Source: Betaproteobacteria bacterium
GTDB taxonomy: Bacteria > Pseudomonadota > Gammaproteobacteria > Burkholderiales > Burkholderiaceae
Reading direction: 5' to 3'
Length of the DNA stretch: 6,694 nucleotides
Assembly: GCA_015654605.1 (NCBI GenBank)
Contig: JAATGO010000189.1
Coordinates: forward strand, 1-6,694
Below, in pieces: positions 1 to 5,790 of this stretch; the stretch's first letter is position 1, and every line of letters begins with the position of its first letter. The notes under the pieces are model-generated. The model did no database searches. It saw only the letters and a program-made list of their open reading frames with translations, and was not told the origin of the DNA. A program made the translations under genes and the position numbers.

Positions 1-133
1 CAGCAAACTCTCCAGCGTCACCTCACGTCTGCAAACATTACTACAACAATCCCTAGGATCTGGATTCCGCTGCAATGAAATTGAACTGACCATCAAAGGT
101 ATCTGTGCTGATTGTCAGAAACAAATCGGATAA
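1..133 (+). CDS. Fur-family metal-responsive regulator, C-terminal end only
   Basis: The reading frame enters from the left edge (first full codon at 2) and ends at TAA 131-133, giving the last 43 residues. They end in GFRCNEIELTIKGICADCQK followed by QIG. A GF..., an alternating hydrophobic strand, then GxCxxCq is the usual end of the Fur/PerR/Zur dimerisation domain, and the CxxC is the second cysteine pair of the structural zinc site in family members that have one. The DNA-binding winged helix lies outside the window, so the Fur, Zur or PerR subtype cannot be told. Family members are cytoplasmic repressors that respond to iron, zinc or peroxide. The gene converges with the HAD gene, and the large inverted repeat begins 35 nt after its stop, so it would lie in this gene's 3' untranslated region. 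Confidence 0.8.
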   Translation, partial: SKLSSVTSRLQTLLQQSLGSGFRCNEIELTIKGICADCQKQIG

Positions 134-168
134 CTAAACAACCTGCTCTGCCACCCTAAAAATTTCAG

Positions 169-281
169 CCGTTTGATGTTGCGTTAAAGCCCGCCTGGTT
201 AGGCGCATCGACGCAGACAGTACGTGAGTACGGCAAGGAGGTGCAACAACACCAGGCGGGCTTTAACGCAACATCAAGCGG
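169..281. repeat. Long inverted repeat, 31-nt arms around a 51-nt centre
   Basis: Arms at 169-199 and 251-281 are reverse complements over 31 positions with one exception, 172/278. Each arm contains GTTGCGTTAAAGCCCGCCTGG or its complement (core positions 179-198 and 252-271). In plus-strand RNA the exception is a G-U wobble, so the helix is unbroken; in minus-strand RNA it is an A-C mismatch. The arms contain a GC-rich part next to AAA/TTT, as in intrinsic terminators, but the run of T after the GC part is only three long and the centre is far larger than a terminator loop. No target-site duplication is visible outside the arms and there is no ORF inside. It sits between two converging genes and overlaps the last codons of the HAD gene. 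Its form suits a dispersed intergenic palindromic element; copy number cannot be judged here. Confidence 0.9.
200..250 (+). other. Structured centre of the inverted repeat, with SD-like core
   Basis: In plus-strand RNA, GUAC 220-223 pairs with GUAC 228-231 around GUGA 224-227, a GNRA-type tetraloop. Outside it, 205-209 (GCAUC) can pair with 240-244 (GGUGC), with one wobble. So the 31-bp helix would be followed by an internal loop, a five-pair helix, a second internal loop and the capped hairpin. Positions 235-243 read AAGGAGGTG, a nine-base complement to the 3' end of 16S rRNA, partly covered by the five-pair helix. No ATG, GTG or TTG follows at translation-initiation distance, so it is not the leader of a small ORF here. 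The fold was worked out by eye; the RNA role is inference. Confidence 0.45.
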
Positions 282-997
282 GATAGGTGGTCGCTTAGTT
301 GTAAGACCGATCGCACCTTAACGTCAACATACGCTGGACACATTGTCTTGCGCTGTATATTGATCATAGGAGAAAGCGTATCGCTTCCCATATATTGGGT
401 CACCCAGACAGTGCGCAATCCAAGCTGTTTGGCCGCTTTCAGATTGATGATTGTATCTTCGACCAAAATGCAGCGGTGAGCTGGCGTATGTTCTCTAGCT
501 AGAATGTTACGTAACAGGACACGCGATGGTTTGGGGCGCAAGCGCCCATGTATGTGCATGGATTCAATCGCAATATGTTTCATGAAATGTCGATGTAAGC
601 CAATGTGTTTTAACACTTGTCTGGCATAAGTTTGCGGAGCATTGGTCAAGAGAATTTTCCTACCGGGCAGATGCTCTAGCAGATGTTGCAAGCCTTTCTC
701 GGCACGTATCATCGTGCCCAAATCATCAAAACGATGCGCCTCTCTCAGGAAATCTGCTGGACGCACGTCATGATGTAACATCATGCCTAATAATGTAGCG
801 CCATACGATTTCCAATATTGTTGTCTACGTGCATTGACTGCTGCAGCGTCACTGGGCAACCCCTGTTTTTGTAAAACCTGCGCAATGAATCTATTCATAT
901 TGAGATGAATTGCTGGAAAAATTGCATGTGAAACATTATGCAAGGTATTGTCTAGATCAAATAGCCAGAGCGGTGTAGTATTTGAGGTCGTTTGCAC
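263..997 (-). CDS. HAD-family hydrolase, pyrimidine 5'-nucleotidase type
   Basis: This 244-residue cytoplasmic protein has the HAD motifs in order: FDLDNT with nucleophile D14 and acid/base D16 (motif I), LLTNA with T118 (motif II), RPKPS with K156 (motif III) and VEDTIINL with E180/D181 (motif IV). The helical cap lies at about residues 20-110. Length, the short start before DLDNTL and the whole pattern match the SDT1-like proteins annotated as pyrimidine 5'-nucleotidases, which remove phosphate from UMP or CMP; the substrate is inferred. The start is GTG at 997-995; no in-frame ATG lies upstream, and motif I begins only 13 residues in, so a later start is unlikely. I see no good Shine-Dalgarno. 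The final residues RLMLR and the stop codon are encoded by the right arm of the inverted repeat, so the native end may have differed before the repeat was there. Confidence 0.88.
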   Translation of the reverse strand: MQTTSNTTPLWLFDLDNTLHNVSHAIFPAIHLNMNRFIAQVLQKQGLPSDAAAVNARRQQYWKSYGATLLGMMLHHDVRPADFLREAHRFDDLGTMIRAEKGLQHLLEHLPGRKILLTNAPQTYARQVLKHIGLHRHFMKHIAIESMHIHGRLRPKPSRVLLRNILAREHTPAHRCILVEDTIINLKAAKQLGLRTVWVTQYMGSDTLSPMINIQRKTMCPAYVDVKVRSVLQLSDHLSRLMLR

Positions 998-1024
998 GTT
1001 GGTATTTATGTTGAATGGGAAATA

Positions 1025-1978
1025 GTGAAAGCACGATCTACGATTATAGTGATATTAGCCTGGATTTTTTGTTTTTATCATCCGAGTTTTTCTTGGGCGC
1101 AGACGCTAGAAACGCGGACAGCAGATAATGTATCACCTCTGCCGCAACCGCCAATACCGCCGCGTGGGGCATTATTTAAAATTCAGGATGCAGGACATAC
1201 ACTCTACCTGTTTGGTACGATCCATGTAGGTACGCATGACTTTTATCCACTTGAGCCGCGCGTCATGCAGGCGCTTGAACAGGCGTCCACCATTGCCTTA
1301 GAAATTGACCCGGGCAAGAGTCAGGCACTACAACAGGCATTGGCGCAATATGCTTTCTACCCACCAGGGCAATCCTATCAGAATGCTCTCTCCCCTCATC
1401 TGCAGCAACAAGTACAACAAATATTGAAACGATATGACATTGCACCTGCTGACGTGGCTAGATTCCGTCCTTGGCTACTCGCAACAATACTAACTGTGCA
1501 TGAATTCAGTAGCAATGGTTATCAGTCAAAAGATGGTGTCGATGGTTACCTGGCCAATTATGCCAAGCAACATAATAAAACAGTTATTGAATTGGAAAAT
1601 GCAGAAAAACAAACGGCTTTGTTTGGCACACTAAGCATCAATGAACAAGTCGCTCTGCTACAAGATACGATCGATGAAATTACTAACCCGAACACAGCCC
1701 GCAAAGTCATTGAGATTGCAGAATTGTGGCGCAAGGCTGATGTAGCCGGATTTGAGAAACTCAACGAGGAAATGGAGAAGGATAAAAGTTTCGCCGGACG
1801 GTTTGCTAGAGGGCCTCTTCTCGAACAACGTAATCCAGGTTTGGCCCAGGGAATTATCTCTCTGCTACGTAAGCAGGATCATGCGTTTGCAGCGATTGGC
1901 ATTCTCCATTTAACGGGCCCTGTCAACGTACCTTCTCTTTTGCAGCAACAGGGATGCTATGTAGAGCGTATTTATTAA
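1025..1978 (+). CDS. TraB/GumN-family secreted protein
   Basis: Read from GTG 1025 the product has 317 residues. It starts with M-K-A-R, a hydrophobic stretch (about 7-22) and FSWA-Q, a good signal peptidase I site after residue 25, so it is probably exported to the periplasm. A proline-rich linker (about 38-48) leads to the TraB/GumN domain: GTIHVG (64-69, H67), ALEID (E93), LLEQRN (E267, R269) and a C-terminal GILHLTG (292-298, H295). The paired GxxH motifs and conserved E and R mark the TraB/PrgY/Tiki group, whose eukaryotic Tiki members are metalloproteases; the activity of bacterial ones is mostly unknown. The frame is open back to TTG 992, but GTG 1025 puts basic residues directly before the hydrophobic core and has GGGA at 1017-1020 ahead of it. 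It is divergent from the HAD gene and convergent with argB. Confidence 0.85.
   Translation: MKARSTIIVILAWIFCFYHPSFSWAQTLETRTADNVSPLPQPPIPPRGALFKIQDAGHTLYLFGTIHVGTHDFYPLEPRVMQALEQASTIALEIDPGKSQALQQALAQYAFYPPGQSYQNALSPHLQQQVQQILKRYDIAPADVARFRPWLLATILTVHEFSSNGYQSKDGVDGYLANYAKQHNKTVIELENAEKQTALFGTLSINEQVALLQDTIDEITNPNTARKVIEIAELWRKADVAGFEKLNEEMEKDKSFAGRFARGPLLEQRNPGLAQGIISLLRKQDHAFAAIGILHLTGPVNVPSLLQQQGCYVERIY
1043..1048 (-). promoter_or_regulatory. Possible -10 box for the HAD gene
   Basis: The minus strand reads TATAAT here, a perfect sigma-70 -10 hexamer, 45 nt before the HAD GTG codon. The -35 region at the usual distance is A-rich (CAAAAA) and does not match TTGACA. The box lies inside the signal-peptide codons of the divergent TraB/GumN gene. 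With only 27 bp between the two start codons, each promoter has to lie largely in the other gene. Confidence 0.35.
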
Positions 1979-2073
1979 GCTTTTTTGGTATTTGTTAGGC
2001 ATTTAGACTTACTGAATACGACTCTACTGCATAGGCATCTACGCGGCGTACGCCTCAGACAACATATGTAACC

Positions 2074-2094
2074 GCTTTGACAGCAGCACAAAGC
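2074..2094. other. Small hairpin between the TraB/GumN gene and argB
   Basis: GCTTTG 2074-2079 and CAAAGC 2089-2094 form a perfect six-pair stem with a nine-nt loop, one base after the argB stop on the minus strand. No T run follows in either direction, so it is at best a weak terminator or 3'-end structure. The rest of this 117-bp convergent gap (1979-2095) holds a T6 run just after the TraB/GumN stop (1981-1986), a ten-bp perfect palindrome GGCGTACGCC at 2045-2054, and no gene. Confidence 0.3.
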
Positions 2095-2095
2095 A

Positions 2096-2986
2096 TCAAT
2101 GCGAACGGATCATTGTTCCAAAAGCCTGCTCGGTCAATACCTCCAGCAATAGCGAATGTTCAATGCGGCCATCAATGATGTGCACGGTATTGACTCCGGA
2201 TTTCGCAGCATCGAGCGCAGAAGATATTTTTGGTAACATGCCACCAGAAATTGTCCCATCTTCAAACATCTCATCAATTTCACGTGCGGATAAATCGGTC
2301 AGCAAATTACCTTTTTTATCCTGCACCCCGGCAATATTAGTCATCATGATCAACTTCTCTGCATGGAGAATTTCAGCAATCTTCCCTGCAACCACATCGG
2401 CATTGATATTATAGGCTTGCCCATCATCACCAAAGCCAATCGGTGAAATGATAGGAATAAATGCATCATCCTGAAGCGCTTTGACCACCGCTGGATTAAT
2501 CGCATCAATGTCGCCCACAAAGCCGAGATCAAGAAATTCTCCGGGTTTTTCCTTATCGGGCATGCGCATCTTGTGAGCGCGAATCAAACCGCCATCTTTC
2601 CCTGTCAACCCAACTGCCTGTCCACCGTAATGATTGATCAACATGACAATGTCCTGCTGCACTTCACCGCCGAGCACCCATTCCACGACTTCCATGGTTT
2701 CTTCATCGGTAATCCGCATACCCTGCACGAAAGTCCCCTGCTTCCCGATTTTTTTCAGTGCATTATCAATTTGTGGACCGCCACCGTGGACAACAACAGG
2801 ATTCATCCCAACCAATTTGAGCAAAATAACATCTCGTGCAAAACCATGCTTAAGATGCTCTTCAGTCATCGCGTTGCCACCATATTTGACGACAATCGTT
2901 TTACCATGGAATTTTCTGATGTAAGGCAGAGCCTCTGCCAAAATTTCTGCCTTAATGGCAGGGGCTACGTCTTGGAAATCAGTCAT
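2096..2986 (-). CDS. argB: Acetylglutamate kinase (ArgB)
   Basis: ArgB phosphorylates N-acetyl-L-glutamate with ATP, the second step of arginine synthesis, in the cytoplasm. The 296 residues show the amino-acid kinase fold from end to end: VVKYGGNAM (catalytic K34), VVVHGGGPQ (glycine loop 67-70), R91, GLTGKDGG (127-133), [11 protein letters not shown] (192-202, with N195 and D197) and GGMLPKI (K253). A leader of about 28 residues before the first strand, containing EALPYIRKF, and a C-terminal H277/E282/G290 pattern match the longer, hexameric enzymes inhibited by arginine, as in Pseudomonas, rather than the 258-residue E. coli form. Arginine feedback is therefore inferred. The ATG at 2986-2984 has AGGA eight nt upstream (2998-2995). 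No other arg gene is adjacent; the gene lies 166 bp after the SPOR gene on the same strand and probably has its own promoter, with TAAAAT (3034-3029) and TACAAT (3017-3012) as weak -10 candidates. Confidence 0.97.
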   Translation of the reverse strand: MTDFQDVAPAIKAEILAEALPYIRKFHGKTIVVKYGGNAMTEEHLKHGFARDVILLKLVGMNPVVVHGGGPQIDNALKKIGKQGTFVQGMRITDEETMEVVEWVLGGEVQQDIVMLINHYGGQAVGLTGKDGGLIRAHKMRMPDKEKPGEFLDLGFVGDIDAINPAVVKALQDDAFIPIISPIGFGDDGQAYNINADVVAGKIAEILHAEKLIMMTNIAGVQDKKGNLLTDLSAREIDEMFEDGTISGGMLPKISSALDAAKSGVNTVHIIDGRIEHSLLLEVLTEQAFGTMIRSH

Positions 2987-3128
2987 GGAGCAAATCCTGA
3001 GCAGGAATAATATTGTAGAATGTCCGCGATTTTACATGGAAAGCACAATTAATTTGTTGCGTTTTAGCGGCATTTGCACTGACAACTTCGTTCATGCTGG
3101 ACGAATACCAATATTTGCCACTGTCTCT

Positions 3129-3150
3129 CGATATTTATTGAGAAATACCG
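3129..3150 (-). terminator. Possible weak terminator hairpin after the SPOR gene
   Basis: Two nt after the SPOR gene stop, minus-strand RNA can pair CGGUAUUU (3150-3143) with AAAUAUCG (3136-3129) across a six-nt loop: eight pairs, one of them G-U. The stem is AU-rich and no U run follows in the minus direction, so it is a poor intrinsic terminator. It could instead protect the 3' end of the message. The rest of the gap before argB (2987-3152) shows no gene. Confidence 0.25.
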
Positions 3151-3152
3151 AT

Positions 3153-3908
3153 TTAATTTATACAATCACGTAACGCCAGATGCGGAAAATCACTACGCAA
3201 CCGTACCAATTGCTCTTTGGTCTCGGCATTCAGATTAGATAGCCGAAAAACCACTTTATTGACGGAGCTGTTACGCGCAATGATGGCCGCGTTAGTCACT
3301 CCCTTGGAAATGACTTGCCCTTGGATGAAAGCTTTGGCAGCCGCTTCCGTCGTAAAAATACCGAGTGAAATACCCCAAAATAACGAGGGGTTATTACCCG
3401 ACTCTGGAAGGATATAAAAATCCTGTATTCCCATCCGACGCAATTCCTCCGTTTTTTTCTCGGCACCGCTCCTACTGCCCTGCGAAGGTAAATACACCAT
3501 GTATTTGATCGTCTCAGGCACGTCGCGTTGCTCAACTTTGAGGGCGGGGATCATATCGGCCAATTGTATCTGGAATTTGTTTGCCTCTTCCTTGGTAATG
3601 CCTCCGACTTCAACGCACATCCCCTTTTGTGCTTGAACTGGCGCGGGTAGCACAGGATTCGGAGAGGAAACGGCCAGAGACTCCGTCGAGGAGGGTAAAG
3701 GTGCTGGTGCTACTGCTGGAGGTGGAACTGATGCTGGCGCCATTAGCTTGGCGCTATCTGGCGGCAAAATCGTCAGTATTTCTGGATGTAATTGCTGCCC
3801 TAATCTCTGAGGCTCATGCCGCTCTGAAGCGGTCGATAAAGAACTCAACTGGGAAAAGAGCAGCGCGATATTAGCAATTAATAATAACCAAAAACATGAT
3901 TTCAACAT
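3153..3908 (-). CDS. Membrane-anchored SPOR-domain protein
   Basis: The 251-residue product begins with a short basic end and one hydrophobic segment (about 5-24) with no clear cleavage site, so it is probably a single-pass inner-membrane protein with its body in the periplasm. A linker rich in Pro, Ala and Ser (about 49-93) follows, then GMCVEVGGITKEEANKF (96-112), resembling the CxxxG segment often found ahead of SPOR domains. The SPOR-like region (about 135-212) has YMVYLPSQGS, a helix with EELRRMGI, FYILPES and the typical SLGIFTTEAAAKAF. SPOR domains usually bind peptidoglycan stripped of stem peptides at the division septum; that role is inferred from the family. The ATG at 3908-3906 has a modest GAGTGA upstream. 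The gene lies 121 bp after coaX on the same strand, an order I recall from other betaproteobacteria, and may belong to the birA-coaX unit. Confidence 0.8.
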   Translation of the reverse strand: MLKSCFWLLLIANIALLFSQLSSLSTASERHEPQRLGQQLHPEILTILPPDSAKLMAPASVPPPAVAPAPLPSSTESLAVSSPNPVLPAPVQAQKGMCVEVGGITKEEANKFQIQLADMIPALKVEQRDVPETIKYMVYLPSQGSRSGAEKKTEELRRMGIQDFYILPESGNNPSLFWGISLGIFTTEAAAKAFIQGQVISKGVTNAAIIARNSSVNKVVFRLSNLNAETKEQLVRLRSDFPHLALRDCIN

Positions 3909-4029
3909 AATTTATCACTCATTTGGTTATATACAAGAATACATTTTATGGAAAAAAGCAAAGTACCCATTCATTCCACCACATACCCCCGAGTCACCCT
4001 GGCAATATACAGAATATACAACCTCATAT

Positions 4030-4773
4030 TTACCTGGCAACAATATGCAATCCCTTCAAGGCCAGATCCTCAACTTGAGTGTAAGGTATTTCCAGATATG
4101 GAACTAGCATGGTACTCGCGCCACCGGCCAAAAGACAGTGCACATCCCCATACTGACGTTTATGCATTGCAACAGCTCGCTCAATAGCGCCAATATGTGC
4201 TGCAATGCAGCCGGAAATAATGCCATCGATCGTGTTATCCGCAAAAATGGGCGAAATAGTCTTCATGTCACTAATCTGCGGCAATTGTGCGGTATTGAGC
4301 GCCAGTGATGTCGCCATCAGTCCCAAACCTGGCAAGATCATACCTCCTGCAAATAATCCATCTGGGCTGACTGCATCGATTGTCGTTGCCGTACCGCAGG
4401 TAACGATAAGCAACGCCTCTGCGGGAAACAGGGCATGTGCAGCAATCGCTGTAGCAAAACGATCGCTCCCTAACTGCTCTGGATTTTTATAGGCATTGCG
4501 TATTCCAGCCAATGCGGATTGGGACGTAAACCAGTCGATGGCTGATGTTGCCACATGTGGCAACAAATCTGGCAAAGCTGTACGCAGAGCAACTCCGGCA
4601 ACATTGGAAACCAACACACGTGTAATCGGCAAGACACGCCAGCTATCTGCCAGTTCCTCCAACTGCGCTCGCGCGACTGCTCCCTGATGCAACCAGGCAC
4701 TGCCAAGCATACCTCCTGGCATCGGGATCGCCCATTTCACTCGTGTATTGCCCGCATCAACCAATAGCAACAT
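4030..4773 (-). CDS. coaX: Type III pantothenate kinase (CoaX)
   Basis: CoaX phosphorylates pantothenate, the first committed step of CoA synthesis, in the cytoplasm. From ATG 4773 the product has 247 residues, a normal length. Its ASKHA-fold motifs are LLVDAGNTRVKW (phosphate-binding loop, D6), Y95 with NPEQLGSDR (98-105, D104 as probable base), VTCGTATTIDAV (124-135, second phosphate loop) and GGMILPGL (143-150). Unlike the type I enzyme CoaA, this class is not inhibited by CoA and often needs a monovalent cation such as potassium; both are family knowledge. The frame is open to an ATG at 4803, but that would add ten residues before the first strand, and LLLVDAGNT is normally at the very start. 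ATG 4773 has AGGA eight nt upstream and overlaps the birA end by 17 nt, implying translational coupling. Confidence 0.95.
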   Translation of the reverse strand: MLLLVDAGNTRVKWAIPMPGGMLGSAWLHQGAVARAQLEELADSWRVLPITRVLVSNVAGVALRTALPDLLPHVATSAIDWFTSQSALAGIRNAYKNPEQLGSDRFATAIAAHALFPAEALLIVTCGTATTIDAVSPDGLFAGGMILPGLGLMATSLALNTAQLPQISDMKTISPIFADNTIDGIISGCIAAHIGAIERAVAMHKRQYGDVHCLLAGGASTMLVPYLEIPYTQVEDLALKGLHIVAR

Positions 4774-5635
4774 CGTCCTGATCCTGCAAACGTAATGACA
4801 CATCGCCGGTAGCTACGGCTACCCGTCCCCTTGTACCATCAATCAACAAACGGCCATTGCTATCGACTGCAACTGCGATTCCTTCGTGCACAGTGCGTTC
4901 TCCATCCAATACCCGCACCCGTCGGCCGTGCCAGGCATGTAGATCATTCCAACGATGTGTAAAAGCACGAAAGCCATTCTGGTCAAACTGTATCAAACCA
5001 TCCACCAATGCGCTCAGAATAATGGCCAGCAAGCGCTCCCGACCGTGCAACTTCAATTCTGGCACATCTGCCGCAGCACGACCAATCTGATCATGCAAAT
5101 GTGCCGACAAATCCAGATTAAGCCCGATACCTATCACCACCCAGGTACCTGCCTCATCTTCTGTTCCAATGTCCGTTGCTTTACTACGTCTCTTTGCAGG
5201 CGTGGTTTCTATTAATATACCCGCCAGCTTAGCTCCATCGCGCAAAATATCATTTGGCCATTTCAAGGTAACTGCTACACCGAATACTTGCAAAGCTTCC
5301 GCCAACATAACACCCACAGCCAAGGGTAGCCCAGATAATGCCTGTATGGGGTGTTTGAAATGCCATGCCAAAGAAAACGTCAATGCCGAAGTTGCTGTCG
5401 TCCGCCAAGCACGTCCCGCACGACCACGTCCAGCGGTCTGTGACAATGCGACCAACAGAACCGGATTGGTCAATGCTTCTATCTCTGCCAACAAATCAGT
5501 ATTGGTCGATCCTGTTTCTGCCACCACACGAATAACAACTGACTTTGCATTCTCGTTACTAGAGTCAGCAATCCGACGCGTCAACCGCGCTGCTAACAAA
5601 TCGGGGGGAATATCTAGTGTAGTCACAGTGCTCAT
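4757..5635 (-). CDS. birA: Biotin--[acetyl-CoA-carboxylase] ligase without HTH domain
   Basis: The enzyme makes biotinyl-AMP and transfers biotin to the lysine of biotin carboxyl carrier protein. From ATG 5635 (292 residues) the motifs are ETGSTNTDLL (40-49), SQTAGRGRAGRAW (65-77, biotin/AMP loop), KWPNDI (125-130), KLAGILIE (136-143, probable catalytic K136) and VVIGIGLNL (166-174). A small SH3-like C-terminal domain (about 236-285) ends in GDVSLR. There is no N-terminal winged helix, so this is a class I, ligase-only form that cannot repress a biotin operon as E. coli BirA does. The frame is open to ATG 5689 and ATG 5656, but the extra residues look like translated leader; a TACAAT at 5669-5664 would place transcription start after those codons. 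No strong Shine-Dalgarno distinguishes the starts, so the exact start is uncertain. It is first in the unit with coaX and divergent from the VanZ gene. Confidence 0.92.
   Translation of the reverse strand: MSTVTTLDIPPDLLAARLTRRIADSSNENAKSVVIRVVAETGSTNTDLLAEIEALTNPVLLVALSQTAGRGRAGRAWRTTATSALTFSLAWHFKHPIQALSGLPLAVGVMLAEALQVFGVAVTLKWPNDILRDGAKLAGILIETTPAKRRSKATDIGTEDEAGTWVVIGIGLNLDLSAHLHDQIGRAAADVPELKLHGRERLLAIILSALVDGLIQFDQNGFRAFTHRWNDLHAWHGRRVRVLDGERTVHEGIAVAVDSNGRLLIDGTRGRVAVATGDVSLRLQDQDDVAIG
4782..4785 (-). promoter_or_regulatory. Shine-Dalgarno site that fixes the coaX start
   Basis: The minus strand reads GCAGGATCAGGACG before ATG 4773. The first AGGA (4785-4782) is eight nt from the ATG, an ideal distance; the second is only two nt away. 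Both lie inside the end of birA. This supports the internal ATG over the upstream ATG at 4803. Confidence 0.65.
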
Positions 5636-5790
5636 ATCGGGTGTTGATGCATACATAACGCATATTGTAACGGTTAGCGCACATTTCATGCATATTCTTC
5701 AAAAGTTCTCTTCCCGGCAGATACATAATCGAAATGCATAGTCGATACATTTTACAATTCTTGATACCTTCCAAATCCAGGACAGAAAGG
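5636..5790. promoter_or_regulatory. Divergent birA / VanZ intergenic region
   Basis: This gap must hold promoters for both genes. On the plus strand TACAAT at 5753-5758 would put the VanZ transcript start about 25 nt before its ATG, but the -35 position is poor. On the minus strand TACAAT at 5669-5664 is a candidate -10 for birA, also with a poor -35. The heptamer ATGCATA occurs three times on the plus strand (5647-5653, 5688-5694, 5734-5740). No known operator was recognised and the promoter calls are tentative. Confidence 0.4.
5779..5782 (+). promoter_or_regulatory. Shine-Dalgarno site for the VanZ-family gene
   Basis: AGGA lies eight nt before ATG 5791. The next in-frame ATGs, at 5803 and 5827, lack a purine-rich site at a good distance, so 5791 is the preferred start. 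Confidence 0.6.

Noticed and set aside
198..204. GTTAGGC resembles an integron attC core site, near paired arms
   Set aside because: attC sites need RYYYAAC at the left end and GTTRRRY at the right. Here the arms have the opposite order, the core lies inside the centre, and there is no cassette or integrase.
169..281. The inverted repeat as an ordinary intrinsic terminator
   Set aside because: The 51-nt centre is far too large and only three T residues follow the GC part. Some effect on termination cannot be excluded, but it is not annotated as a terminator.
992..1024. TTG 992 as start of the TraB/GumN protein
   Set aside because: It would add eleven residues before the basic start of the signal peptide and overlap the HAD start codon; GTG 1025 fits signal-peptide form better.
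2573..3010. Open frame of 145 codons (+) opposite argB
   Set aside because: It mirrors the conserved argB coding sequence and its translation has no family features.
3948..4187. Small open frame (+) starting in the coaX-SPOR gap
   Set aside because: More than half of it is antisense to the coaX end, it lacks a Shine-Dalgarno, and its translation looks random.
5169..5741. Long open frame (190 codons, +) opposite birA
   Set aside because: It is fully antisense to a well-supported birA frame, has no recognisable domain, and is an expected shadow of a real gene.
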